Positions 20,929-28,403 of a DNA stretch of 38,691 nucleotides are shown here, one piece after another. The notes beneath the pieces are model-generated. The model saw nothing but the letters and a program-made list of their open reading frames with translations, was not told the origin of the DNA and made no database searches. The position numbers were made by a program, and so were the translations under genes. Origin of the DNA: JAUYLU01 sp038065675 (GTDB lineage: Bacteria > Patescibacteriota > Minisyncoccia > Phycocordibacterales > VMEP01); contig JBBTQM010000025.1 in NCBI GenBank assembly GCA_038065675.1, forward strand, positions 1 through 38,691, given 5' to 3'. Positions within the stretch are counted from its first letter, which is position 1; each line of letters opens with the position of its first letter.

Positions 20929-22095
20929 TTACGGCAAAAGTTCCTTTAACGAAGAGCCCAGAATCGCCTTTGTTTTCTTCAAGAATTCGCCCAGTAATCC
21001 GCCGCCGTTATGCGCCGACCGGTCTGAAATCATGAGAAGTCCGTATGCCACCGCCCATGAAGGGTCGCCAACTTTCCCCTTTGAGTTTTCAAGAAGGTCG
21101 GGGGTGGTGATGCGAGCGGGCAGATCCAGAGTTTTTTTAGCGAGCTCTTCAATGAGAGAAATCTGCGCGCCGCCGCCGGTTATGACGATGCCGGCCGGAA
21201 GAAGGCCGCTCCGCCCGATTTTTTTCAGATACGTTTCAACGAGTTCAAAAATATCAATCAAGCGCGCTTCGATTATTTCTTCAAGTTTGCGGCGCGGCCG
21301 ACTCGATGAATCAAGTCCTCCGGTTTTTATTTCCTCCGCCTCTTCTATCGGAATTTTTAATCCCAAGGCGATGTCGTTCGTAATGTCGGTCCCGCCTATC
21401 GGAAAAACGTGCAAAAACACAGGAGTGTCATTTTCAAAGACGACCATGGAAACCGTTTCGGCGCCAATGTTCACAAGAACAGAGCCTGCCGTTTTCTGGC
21501 GCCTGTTTAAGGTGACCAAGCTGGCGGATATGGGGGAGGCGACCACGTCTGCGACCTCAACGCCAGCGTCTTCAATGATTTCAACCAAGTCGTCCAAATG
21601 CTGTTTCAGGCAGGTGACAAACATGGTTTTGACCTCCAGTTTAAGTCCGTGCATGCCAGCCGGGCGCCCCCATATTTCTTTTCCGTCCAACTTCCATTTT
21701 ACGGGGATGGTGTGAAGAATACGGCGGTTTTCCAGCGTCCCCAATGATTTCTCACTGTCGGCTACGGCCTTTTTCATATCCAATTCGGTAACCTCGCCGT
21801 CGCCCTTGGATATAACCGCGGAGCCGGTCCCCATTACCGAATCCAGGCTAATCCCGCCGATTGAGGCGAAAGCGCTCTTGATTTTTATTTTGGAGGCGCG
21901 TTCCGCTTCCCGTACGGCTCTTTCCACGCTTTTTCGCGCTTCTTGGCGATTCATGACGTATCCGTGCCGGAGTCCGCGCGATTCGGCAACGCCCATGCCT
22001 ATAATGGCCGGAAATTTGTGGCCATTTTCGTATTCTCCAACTATGACGCGGCTTGACTGTGTGCCAACATCTATGCCGACAGTGATATTCCTCAT
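20929..22095 (-). CDS. ftsA: Cell division protein FtsA
   Basis: 388 residues, actin-like ATPase that tethers FtsZ to the membrane. Seen: phosphate-1 loop VGIDVGTQSSRVIVGE, the 1C subdomain region (about 85-165), phosphate-2 and adenosine regions SVLVNIGAETVSMVVFEND and GIVITGGGAQISLIEELA. The C-terminus (LLGEFLKKTKAILGSSLKELLP) forms an amphipathic helix suited to be the membrane-targeting sequence. An AAAGGA ribosome-binding site precedes ATG 22095. 13 nt after ybeY, clearly one operon. Confidence 0.96.
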   Translation of the reverse strand: MRNITVGIDVGTQSSRVIVGEYENGHKFPAIIGMGVAESRGLRHGYVMNRQEARKSVERAVREAERASKIKIKSAFASIGGISLDSVMGTGSAVISKGDGEVTELDMKKAVADSEKSLGTLENRRILHTIPVKWKLDGKEIWGRPAGMHGLKLEVKTMFVTCLKQHLDDLVEIIEDAGVEVADVVASPISASLVTLNRRQKTAGSVLVNIGAETVSMVVFENDTPVFLHVFPIGGTDITNDIALGLKIPIEEAEEIKTGGLDSSSRPRRKLEEIIEARLIDIFELVETYLKKIGRSGLLPAGIVITGGGAQISLIEELAKKTLDLPARITTPDLLENSKGKVGDPSWAVAYGLLMISDRSAHNGGGLLGEFLKKTKAILGSSLKELLP

Positions 22096-22108
22096 TCTTC
22101 CTTTATAT

Positions 22109-22501
22109 TTATATGTCGAAAACCTTTCTAAATTTTTCTTCAGTTTTTTCCATTGTACTACCGTGTCGGTTTCCTTTCAAATGAACGAGGGCGTGAATAA
22201 AGAAAAAACCGACGAGCCTGCCGCCTTGGCGGTCGAAATCTTTTGCCGACTTTTTTATTTCCGGAACGCAGAGGAAAATTTCCCCGCTGTTTTTTGATAG
22301 GGGAAACGAGAGAACATTGGCCGGCTTATTTTTCCCGCGGTGCGCAAGGTTTAATTTTTTCGCTTTTTCGGGGGAAACGAAAACAACCGAAAGCTCGTAT
22401 TTTTCTCCGAGAATCGCGTTTTTCAGTTTCAAAAAAGGCAAGCGGGGAAGCTTGCCTTTCACAGTATTCGTGATTGAGAGATTGGCAGTAGTCTTGACCA
22501 T
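22109..22501 (-). CDS. ybeY: Endoribonuclease YbeY (rRNA maturation factor)
   Basis: 130 residues. Metal-dependent RNase involved in 16S rRNA 3' end maturation and ribosome quality control. Family features: ELSVVFVSPEKAKKLN, the R-G-K-N-KPANVLSFPL stretch, GEIFLCVPEI, and the zinc triad in FFIHALVHLKGNRHG (three His, near residues 104-114; consensus H-G-x-L-H-L-x-G-Y-D-H, here with Asp-Tyr-Asp changed to N-R). Slightly short. 7 nt after rpsU, a fitting ribosome-linked pair. Confidence 0.9.
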   Translation of the reverse strand: MVKTTANLSITNTVKGKLPRLPFLKLKNAILGEKYELSVVFVSPEKAKKLNLAHRGKNKPANVLSFPLSKNSGEIFLCVPEIKKSAKDFDRQGGRLVGFFFIHALVHLKGNRHGSTMEKTEEKFRKVFDI

Positions 22502-22508
22502 GCTGGCC

Positions 22509-22757
22509 CTAGCGGCGGCGCCCTTTTTTCGTTTGCGGGAGTTTGCCGAGTTTTCTTAAGCGTTCGTATTCTTTGCGGCGGCCGATGACCTTAAGGGCGC
22601 CTTTTTTGCGCTTGAATTTTGAGAGCGGGCGGTCGCTGTAGCGCATGGAGCGCACACGCGGAAGAACGCCGGATTCCTGGACGCGCCGCGTAAAGCGGCG
22701 CAGGAGCCCCAAAGCATTTTCGTTCCCCGACTTTCTTACTTCTACGTTTACGTTCAT
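22509..22757 (-). CDS. rpsU: 30S ribosomal protein S21
   Basis: 82 residues from ATG at 22757; the longer in-frame reading is not S21-like. Typical bS21: VNVEVRKSGNENALGLLRRFTRRVQESGVLPRVRSMRYSDRP, then a basic extension ending KKGRRR. Binds the 16S 3' region of the small subunit near the anti-SD. A hairpin AACCTTATC/GATAAGGTT (22768-22787) sits 10 nt before the start and might regulate or terminate. First gene of rpsU-ybeY-ftsA-ftsZ. Confidence 0.93.
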   Translation of the reverse strand: MNVNVEVRKSGNENALGLLRRFTRRVQESGVLPRVRSMRYSDRPLSKFKRKKGALKVIGRRKEYERLRKLGKLPQTKKGRRR

Positions 22758-22804
22758 AATTGCAACAAACCTTATCACGATAAGGTTTTTTTGGCAAACA
22801 AAAA

Positions 22805-22826
22805 GCCGCCTGGAATTACAGGCGGC
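22805..22826 (-). terminator. Terminator after the 112-aa gene
   Basis: Minus strand 8-bp stem GCCGCCTG/CAGGCGGC, loop TAATTC, then TTTTTG. Confidence 0.9.
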
Positions 22827-22851
22827 CGGCACTCTTTCTCCATCTTTCACG

Positions 22852-23190
22852 TCACCGAAGGGCATACGGAGATACATCGGACAGCATGACCTTGAGGTGG
22901 CCGTTTCCCGCCCTCTTTTTCAGTTCGGAAAACCGAACGACGTGAAGAAGGCTTTCATTGTGGCCGTATGCGTTCAGTTGTCCAAGATACCCCGTGGCCT
23001 CGAGGAGTTCCGGAGATGGTTCTTTTGGTTCTCCTTTTTCCCCCTGGATCACCAAATCAAGGGGGATATTATTGTTAAGAGCGTTCCCGATGATTTTCTC
23101 TAGGCGCCTTGCCGAAGCAAGTTTAGCCTTTTTGACTCTTCTCTCAAAGGCGGTAAATTCCGCCTCCGTTCTCCCACTTTTAGTGCGCAT
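22852..23190 (-). CDS. Hypothetical protein (112 aa), accessory orphan
   Basis: Basic helical N-terminal half (RTEAEFTAFERRVKKAKLASARRLEKIIGNAL), then IPLDLVIQGEKGEPKEPSPELLEATGYLGQL and a mixed tail FSELKKRAGNGHLKVMLSDVSPYAL. No signal peptide or membrane segment; not recognised. Own promoter (17-nt spacing), strong SD (AAGGAG, 6 nt before ATG) and own terminator, inserted between hisS and rpsU. Same design as the other SD-rich orphan genes. Function unknown. Confidence 0.7.
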   Translation of the reverse strand: MRTKSGRTEAEFTAFERRVKKAKLASARRLEKIIGNALNNNIPLDLVIQGEKGEPKEPSPELLEATGYLGQLNAYGHNESLLHVVRFSELKKRAGNGHLKVMLSDVSPYALR

Positions 23191-23222
23191 ACCGCTCTCC
23201 TTAAAAGGACTTATACTTTAAT

Positions 23223-23251
23223 ATTTAAACTTATATTACTAAAAAAGTCAA
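23223..23251 (-). promoter_or_regulatory. Promoter of the 112-aa gene
   Basis: Minus strand TTGACT (23251-23246), 17-nt spacer starting TTTTTAGT, TTAAAT (23228-23223). Confidence 0.6.
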
Positions 23252-23265
23252 GCTTTGAAGATTTA

Positions 23266-23302
23266 GCCACATAGTAGCCACATAGGAAGTTCCTATGTGG
23301 CT
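23266..23302. repeat. AGCCACATAG repeat and hairpin downstream of hisS
   Basis: Two direct copies of AGCCACATAG and a near-perfect palindrome 23276-23288/23290-23302. No T-tract on the hisS strand, so termination is uncertain. Confidence 0.55.
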
Positions 23303-23324
23303 GCGAAGATGCTTTTTGGTTAGC

Positions 23325-24632
23325 TTACTTAAGTTCCTTCAGATATTCCAGCAGGTCTTTTATGGAGACGGTGTCCTGAGAGCGGTTCATCATGTTGCGC
23401 ACTATCACCGTTCCTTCCACCGCTTCTTTCTGCCCGAAAATTATTGAATAGGGAACCCCCATTTTTTCCGCGGTTGCGAGCTGGGCGCCAAGGCTATCTT
23501 TTGAGAGCGACTGGGCGATAGGCACGCGCGCCTTGCGGAGAATTTCTATAATGGCGAGACTTTTTAATTTTGCTTCAAACCCGAGCTGGATAAAACAGAC
23601 TTTCGGTTTTTTCAAAATGCGCGGGGTGAGTTTTTTGTGGTCTGGCGAAAGAATCACACGGTCTACTCCAATCGTGCATCCGACTGCGGGGATATCTTTC
23701 TTGCTCCCGAGAGCGCGCGCCAGATAGTCGTACCTCCCTCCGCCGGCTATGGCGAGCGGCTCTTTTGCTACCTCGCCTTCGGCCGGTTCCTGCAATGTTT
23801 CTTTTATTTCAAACACCGTTCTGGTGTAATAATCAAGGCCGCGGACGAGAGTTTTGTCTATGTGGTACGGAATATGCATTTCTTCCAGATATTCAAGCAC
23901 TTCTTTGAAATGTGATTTACAGGCGGAACATAGATATGCCACGGAATCGGGCGCGCCTTCTTTGAAGGTAACGCATTTTTCGTTTTTACAATCAAGCAGG
24001 CGGAGTGGGTTTTCTTTCAGGCGCTCCTTGCAGTTCGCGCAAATTTCTTCGGTGTGTTTGCGGTAATATCCCTGCAATTCTTTTATGTAACGCGGGCGGC
24101 ATTCTTTATCGCCGATTGAATTTATGACAATGGTTACATTTTTAAATCCGCTTTCCTCAAGTATGGTGACAATCGTTCTTATGATGACGGCATCGGCTAT
24201 GCTTTTCTCGGTGCCCAGCATTTCCAACCCGAATTGCCTGAATTCTCGAAAGCGGCCGCGCTGGGGGTTGTCGTGGCGGAAGAACGGGCCGTAATAATAA
24301 AGAGAAACCGGCTGGGGGAGAGATTGCATCCCATGTTCAATATAAGCGCGCATTATGCCGGCGGTTCCTTCCGGGCGGAGTGCCAGCCTGTCGCCACCCT
24401 TGGTTCTTATTGAATACATTTCTTTTTCCACGATGTCGGTTCCGACCCCTACTCCCGTAGTGAAGACTTCCTCGTGTTCAATTATCGGAAGTTCAATCGG
24501 TTCGAATCCGTAGTAAATCGCTACTTCCTGCGCTTTTTCAAAAATTCCCTGATAGTCGTAATATTCCCCGTCACGAATATCGCGCATTCCTTTCGGTGAC
24601 TGCAGAGCTTCTTTTTTCATTGATTTTTTCAT
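23325..24632 (-). CDS. hisS: Histidyl-tRNA synthetase
   Basis: 435 residues, class II synthetase charging tRNA-His. Motif 1 region FEPIELPIIEHEEVF; motif 2 YYGPFFRHDNPQRGRFREFRQFG; HisA-type histidine motifs RGLDYYTRTVFE and AGGGRYDYLARALG; C-terminal anticodon-binding domain (about 340-435). Cys-rich inserted segment CANCKERLKENPLRLLDCKNEKC...CSACK (about 200-245) could bind zinc, as in many bacterial HisRS. Downstream of lepB by 6 nt, same strand. No SD at the ATG. Confidence 0.96.
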   Translation of the reverse strand: MKKSMKKEALQSPKGMRDIRDGEYYDYQGIFEKAQEVAIYYGFEPIELPIIEHEEVFTTGVGVGTDIVEKEMYSIRTKGGDRLALRPEGTAGIMRAYIEHGMQSLPQPVSLYYYGPFFRHDNPQRGRFREFRQFGLEMLGTEKSIADAVIIRTIVTILEESGFKNVTIVINSIGDKECRPRYIKELQGYYRKHTEEICANCKERLKENPLRLLDCKNEKCVTFKEGAPDSVAYLCSACKSHFKEVLEYLEEMHIPYHIDKTLVRGLDYYTRTVFEIKETLQEPAEGEVAKEPLAIAGGGRYDYLARALGSKKDIPAVGCTIGVDRVILSPDHKKLTPRILKKPKVCFIQLGFEAKLKSLAIIEILRKARVPIAQSLSKDSLGAQLATAEKMGVPYSIIFGQKEAVEGTVIVRNMMNRSQDTVSIKDLLEYLKELK

Positions 24633-24638
24633 GTCGGA

Positions 24639-25235
24639 TTAAAGAGAATAATTATATTTTCCGGGGAAAAGAGATATTTCCGTCACGGGGAAAAGGCGCA
24701 GAAGCGCGCGCCCGACGATGAGTTTGCGGTCAAGCATTCCCCATACTCGCGAATCGGAACTTGAAATCCGGTTGTCGCCCATTACAAAATATTCGCCCTC
24801 TCCCAGCGCGTATGTTCCGTTGTCGTTTGATTTATTTTTTATAAACGGTTCGGTAAGAGCGGCAGATTTATTCTCGCCGGACTTTTCAACCGAGATCGTT
24901 CCATTTTTAACTTCAACCGTTTCGCCCGGAAGCCCCACGACTCTTTTGATGAAAAATTTTGACGGGTCTTTGGGATAGCGGAAAACTATCACATCGCCGC
25001 GTTTCGGTTCCTCAAAACGGTACGAAACCTGGTCTATTATCAGGTATTCTCCGTTTTCAAACGTCGGCACCATTGATGCGCCGGAGACAATAAATGGATT
25101 GACGATGAAAAGGCGGATGGGCAATACAATGAGAAGAGCGAAAAAGGCGAGTTCAAGCGCTTCACGGAACCAATGCTTCCCGCCATTTTTATTTTCTTGC
25201 GGAAACTCTATCGGTTTCTCCGTATTTTCGCTCAT
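24639..25235 (-). CDS. lepB: Signal peptidase I
   Basis: 198 residues. One N-terminal membrane anchor (about 27-47), catalytic Ser54 in SGASMVPT and general base Lys97 in FFIKRVVGLPGE, followed by the box E motif GDNRISSSDSRVWG. Cleaves signal peptides of Sec-exported proteins outside the membrane; likely clients here include the DUF5667, YHYH and pilin-like proteins. Forms a pair with hisS. Divergent from the 58-aa ORF at 25331. Confidence 0.95.
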   Translation of the reverse strand: MSENTEKPIEFPQENKNGGKHWFREALELAFFALLIVLPIRLFIVNPFIVSGASMVPTFENGEYLIIDQVSYRFEEPKRGDVIVFRYPKDPSKFFIKRVVGLPGETVEVKNGTISVEKSGENKSAALTEPFIKNKSNDNGTYALGEGEYFVMGDNRISSSDSRVWGMLDRKLIVGRALLRLFPVTEISLFPGKYNYSL

Positions 25236-25291
25236 GGTGCATATATCTTACGGGAAAGAATGGGGCTATGCAAATAATTTCCCCCGTAGTG

Positions 25292-25297
25292 TATAAT
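25292..25297 (+). promoter_or_regulatory. -10 box of the 58-aa ORF
   Basis: TATAAT preceded by GTG, 33 nt before the ATG; no convincing -35. Confidence 0.45.
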
Positions 25298-25330
25298 TAA
25301 GCATAGATTAACAGCCATAAAAACGCGAAA

Positions 25331-25507
25331 ATGTTTGAAAAATTTTTCGGAGAAAAAGACGAAACGGAGAAAAAAATGTCTGGTACCGTAGAAGGCAGAA
25401 ATGAACCCTTAACGGACGAATCAGGAGTTGTTTTAACTCCTAGGGAAGAGGATGAAGAGTTTAAAAGAAGAATGGACGACCCGAATTGGATTAGGGAACA
25501 AAAATAA
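25331..25507 (+). CDS. Small acidic protein (58 aa)
   Basis: 58 residues beginning MFEKFFGEKDETEKK and ending EEFKRRMDDPNWIREQK; strongly charged, no membrane segment. Short for automatic cut-offs but well supported: a -10 box upstream, ATG, clean stop and a terminator 6 nt after it. Unknown function; might be a small interacting or regulatory protein next to pth. Confidence 0.7.
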   Translation: MFEKFFGEKDETEKKMSGTVEGRNEPLTDESGVVLTPREEDEEFKRRMDDPNWIREQK

Positions 25508-25513
25508 TCTTTG

Positions 25514-25546
25514 GCAAAAACCGGGCGCCGCTCGGTTTTTGCTTTA
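25514..25546 (+). terminator. Terminator after 58-aa ORF
   Basis: 10-bp stem GCAAAAACCG (25514-25523) / CGGTTTTTGC (25533-25542), then TTTATT. Confidence 0.85.
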
Positions 25547-25571
25547 TTAAGAATAATTGCAGGCAGAATTT

Positions 25572-26159
25572 ATGATTACAATAATCGGCCTCGGAAACCC
25601 GGGCGAAGAATACGAAAATACGCGGCATAATACCGGACGCATGATACTGGAGGCGTTTCGCAAAAAATTGTGCTTTTCTGAATGGGAGAGCGACAAAAAA
25701 TCGCGTTCGCTCATCTCCGCCGGCAAAGTTGGCAAGGAGAAGGCAGTTCTCGTTCTTCCGGAGACTTTCATGAACAAGTCCGGCTTAAGCGTGGGAGCAT
25801 TTGTTAAATCAAAAAAAGCCGCCGAATCTCTTATCGTCGTTCACGATGATTTAGACTTGCCTTTGGGCGCGATGAAAATATCTTTTAACCGCGGAAGCGG
25901 CGGGCACAAAGGAATTGAATCAATCAAAAGGGGTATCAAAACGGAAGCGTTTATTCGCGTGCGCATCGGCATTTCACCCGCAACCCCCTCGGGAAAAACA
26001 AAAAAACCGAAAGGGGACAAAGCCGTCGGCGATTTCATTCTGGGTAAATTTAAACCGAAAGAAGCGGAAGTAATTAAGAAATTAAGTAAAAAAGTAATTG
26101 AAGCAATTAAAATACTTATTACCGAGGGCCGCGAAAAAGCAATGAATGCATTAAACTGA
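25572..26159 (+). CDS. pth: Peptidyl-tRNA hydrolase
   Basis: 195 residues from ATG at 25572 (a TTG 5 codons upstream is rejected because the protein naturally starts MITIIGLGNPG). Releases tRNA from stalled peptidyl-tRNA. Motifs: GLGNPGEEYENTRHNTG with catalytic His, LPETFMNKSG, HDDLDLPLGAMKIS, RGSGGHKGIESI, RVRIGI, and FILGKFKPKE at the C-terminus. All expected catalytic positions are present. Lysine-rich insert after GISPATPSGKTKKPKGD. Confidence 0.95.
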   Translation: MITIIGLGNPGEEYENTRHNTGRMILEAFRKKLCFSEWESDKKSRSLISAGKVGKEKAVLVLPETFMNKSGLSVGAFVKSKKAAESLIVVHDDLDLPLGAMKISFNRGSGGHKGIESIKRGIKTEAFIRVRIGISPATPSGKTKKPKGDKAVGDFILGKFKPKEAEVIKKLSKKVIEAIKILITEGREKAMNALN

Positions 26160-26162
26160 CGA

Positions 26163-26236
26163 CCCACTACCTACAACTTACAACAAAAACCACCATTGTA
26201 TGGATTTTGTCAATTGTTTGTTGTGAGTTGTTGGTT
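26163..26236. repeat. Inverted TTGTTGGTT-type spacer between pth and rpsA
   Basis: CCACTACCTACAACTTACAAC on one side and GTTTGTTGTGAGTTGTTGG on the other, with a short AT-rich middle. The same word family is at 31889-31996 and inside tsaD (6519-6553). It sits between convergent genes and might serve as a bidirectional terminator. Confidence 0.6.
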
Positions 26237-26240
26237 TTCT

Positions 26241-27416
26241 CTATTTCTTTTCTCCGTACGTGAGCGTCATTCTTTGCTCCTTCGGTTCAAAGAAAGTGAT
26301 TTGGAAATCGTAGGTCTTGCCGAGCTCAAGCGCCGCGCGCAATTTTTCGTCGGAACCGAATTCCGAAACATGGACAAGTCCCGCCACTCCTTCCTCTATT
26401 GATACGAGCGCGCCGTGTTTGTTGAATTTTATAACAACACCTTTAACCGTATCGCTTTTCTTGTATTTATTTTCCGCTTCTTTCCACGGATTTTCCTTAA
26501 GCGATTTTATGGAAAGGGAAATCTTGCCGTCTTTTATTTCAATCACTTTGGCGCGCACTTTGTCGCCAACCTTAAATAACGCCCTGGGGTCTTCAACAAG
26601 CCCCCAATCAATTTCGGAAATGTGCACGAGTCCTTCCAACCCCTCCTCGATTTTTAAGAAGATGCCGAAATCAACTATGCCGGTAACGATTCCCTCAACT
26701 TCATCGCCCAGAGAATATTTTTCAATGATTTCGCCGCGGTCTTTCTGGTCCAAATCTTTCTCGGAGAAAATAAGTTTTCCTTCTTTGGGCGAAGCGGAAA
26801 TAATTGATACGGAAAGGCGCTCCCCCACGAGTTTTTTCAATTCTTTTAAAATTTTATCCTTATCGCCGTCGTCTATGCGCGGGTAGTGCTCTGATTTCAA
26901 TTGCGAAGCGGGAAGAAATCCCTGTATGCCTTGCCATTCCATTATCAAACCCCCCTTATTGGCATCTTTCACCAAAACGTCAATGACGCGCTTTTCGCGG
27001 ATTGCTATGTCCGCCTCGCTCCAGATAAGAGCTTGGCGCGCCTCTTTGAGCGACAACTCCACATAACCGTCTTCATTTTCTTTCTCAACTACTTTCGCCT
27101 TGACGATGTCGCCGATGTTTATTTTTTTTATGACATCGCGGGCATTCATGTATTCCATCCCGTAAATTATTCCGACTCCGAAAGGATGAAGGTCAACGTA
27201 AACGGCGCCGCCTTCAACGGCGATGACCGGTCCTTCCACCAAATCTTCAACTTCCGGCGAGCGAGCGCTTTTTTCGAGAATATCTTTCATCGGTCCGTCG
27301 GCCATTACAACTTCCCCCTTTTTTGGTTTCTCGGTTTTCTTGGCGCTTTCTTTCGCGGTTTCTTTTTCATCGGCGATGGAAAGCCCTTTTTTTATTCGTT
27401 TTAGTAAATCTGCCAT
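26241..27416 (-). CDS. rpsA: 30S ribosomal protein S1 (four S1 domains)
   Basis: 391 residues. After a lysine-rich N-terminus, four S1/OB repeats at about 55-125, 140-218, 235-305 and 320-388; the last two carry the clear signatures GIVDFGIFLKIEEGLEGLVHISE and KFNKHGALVSIEEGVAGLVHVSE. Binds mRNA and helps load it on the ribosome, which fits a genome where many starts lack an SD. Shorter than the six-domain E. coli protein, as common outside Proteobacteria. Long structured leader and a consensus-like promoter upstream. No SD at the ATG. Confidence 0.95.
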   Translation of the reverse strand: MADLLKRIKKGLSIADEKETAKESAKKTEKPKKGEVVMADGPMKDILEKSARSPEVEDLVEGPVIAVEGGAVYVDLHPFGVGIIYGMEYMNARDVIKKINIGDIVKAKVVEKENEDGYVELSLKEARQALIWSEADIAIREKRVIDVLVKDANKGGLIMEWQGIQGFLPASQLKSEHYPRIDDGDKDKILKELKKLVGERLSVSIISASPKEGKLIFSEKDLDQKDRGEIIEKYSLGDEVEGIVTGIVDFGIFLKIEEGLEGLVHISEIDWGLVEDPRALFKVGDKVRAKVIEIKDGKISLSIKSLKENPWKEAENKYKKSDTVKGVVIKFNKHGALVSIEEGVAGLVHVSEFGSDEKLRAALELGKTYDFQITFFEPKEQRMTLTYGEKK

Positions 27417-27459
27417 ATTTTATTCGTGTTGTTTCTTTGGTTTTTCCCCTTAAAAACAA

Positions 27460-27535
27460 AAATATCCGCCCAAGGCGGATTTGTGTGTGCTCAGGGTTCC
27501 CGCCTTGTCCCGCCGTTGGCGGGATGAAGCGGGAG
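27460..27535 (-). promoter_or_regulatory. rpsA 5' leader hairpins
   Basis: Between promoter and rpsA: a nested stem CCCGC(n4)TCCCGCC/GGCGGGA(n3)GCGGG and a second hairpin ATCCGCC-CAA-GGCGGAT. S1 is autoregulated in other bacteria, so this leader may have that role (inference). Confidence 0.5.
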
Positions 27536-27571
27536 GTTATCCTAAACATCCGCTGTTAAATATGTGTTCCG

Positions 27572-27600
27572 AGTATATAGAAATGGGGGAATAAGGTCAA
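27572..27600 (-). promoter_or_regulatory. rpsA promoter
   Basis: Minus strand TTGACC (27600-27595), 17-nt spacer, TATACT (27577-27572). Confidence 0.75.
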
Positions 27601-27670
27601 TGGTAAGGGATTAGTTGGCAGGAGTTAGGAATTAGGTAAAATCTTTATTTAAATTTCACGGGGTCAAATG

Positions 27671-27705
27671 AAAAAGGCGGCACCGTGTTCTGATTTGGTA
27701 CCGCC
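27671..27705 (-). terminator. Terminator of the transcript from 28316
   Basis: Minus strand stem GGCGGTACC/GGTGCCGCC (one G-U), then TTTTTC. 27706-27914 contains a second long hairpin (GCCACT...AGTGGC, about 27738-27780) but no convincing ORF. Confidence 0.7.
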
Positions 27706-27914
27706 TAGGCGTTGGTTAGCTACTTTTATTTAGGAAGGCCACTACCTTTCCCGTTTTCCCCCGCCCGTAGGGAAGTGGCTTTTTATGCTCGGCGCCCGCA
27801 GGCACCTACACGAATCCTTCCCCGCCAAAAGACTGAGCTTTTGATGAGTCGGGATTTTGCGTGGATTCCTCCTTCTTTGTGTTTTCGCGAGTATAGGGGA
27901 GAAAAACACTCTCC

Positions 27915-27950
27915 GGGCGGGGCGGCTGGCTTTTGGCCGCCGCCCCGCCC
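27915..27950 (-). terminator. Very GC-rich hairpin, possible terminator
   Basis: 12-bp stem GGGCGGGGCGGC / GCCGCCCCGCCC extended by GGC/GCC around a TTTT-type loop. On the minus strand it is followed by GGAGAGTGTTTTTC. Confidence 0.7.
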
Positions 27951-27991
27951 GCGTAGAGCGCGCCATGTCGAAATGCTCGTCCGAGCGCGCT

Positions 27992-28101
27992 TACTGCCCG
28001 CCATCCCCTCTGGCTGTCCCGTGTTGGGGCGGCGGTTTCCTGCGGCTACTGCCCGCCATCCCCTCTGGCTGTCCCGTGTTGGGGCGGCGGTTTACTGCGG
28101 T
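27992..28101. repeat. Two 55-bp GC-rich tandem repeats
   Basis: Units 27992-28046 and 28047-28101 differ at only a few positions (for example TTTCCTGCGGC against TTTACTGCGGT). Each can fold CCCGCC with GGCGG. Directly downstream (minus strand) of the 44-aa ORF. Confidence 0.85.
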
Positions 28102-28110
28102 TGCTGCCGG

Positions 28111-28245
28111 TCAGGCTGGCGCCGTGGTCATGCCCTGGTAATTGGCGCCGGCGGCGACGGCCGTCTTGCCGAACGTGATGGTGTTGCCCTTGCCGAAGTT
28201 GACATTATTGGTGCACTCGGTGCCGCTGGGTTTCTCTTTCTCCAT
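28111..28245 (-). CDS. Overlooked small ORF (44 aa) with strong promoter and SD
   Basis: Begins MEKEKPSGTECTNNVNFGKG and ends MTTAPA. Contains an internal near-repeat, NVNFGKG then TITFGKT, and is rich in Asn, Gly and Thr. No signal peptide. Strong support for translation: AAGGAGG 4 nt before ATG and a TTGACA-18-TATAAT promoter about 70 nt upstream. Unknown function; could be a small structural or secreted peptide. Downstream lies a repeat-rich untranslated tail of about 400 nt. Confidence 0.65.
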   Translation of the reverse strand: MEKEKPSGTECTNNVNFGKGNTITFGKTAVAAGANYQGMTTAPA

Positions 28246-28315
28246 ACACCTCCTTCGCAACGAACAGCGCTCGACTTTTTTAGGACAGCCGAACAGGACC
28301 TTACTTCTATAGGGT

Positions 28316-28345
28316 ATTATACCAAAACCACACTATTTTTGTCAA
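28316..28345 (-). promoter_or_regulatory. Consensus promoter upstream of the 44-aa ORF
   Basis: Minus strand TTGACA (28345-28340), 18-nt spacer, TATAAT (28321-28316). Both hexamers match the sigma-70-type consensus exactly, the strongest promoter in the window. Confidence 0.85.
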
Positions 28346-28403
28346 GTCAACCCCATCATCCGGTGTTTGTTATTAGTTATTTGTTATTGGTATACTGTTC
28401 CCT

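Noticed and set aside
21032..21715. 227-codon + strand ORF opposite ftsA
   Set aside because: Shadow of ftsA codon structure.
22758..22877. N-terminal extension of ribosomal protein S21
   Set aside because: The 40-residue extension is unlike S21 and overlaps a terminator region.
27992..28101. CRISPR-like repeats
   Set aside because: Direct tandem units with no spacers and no cas genes.
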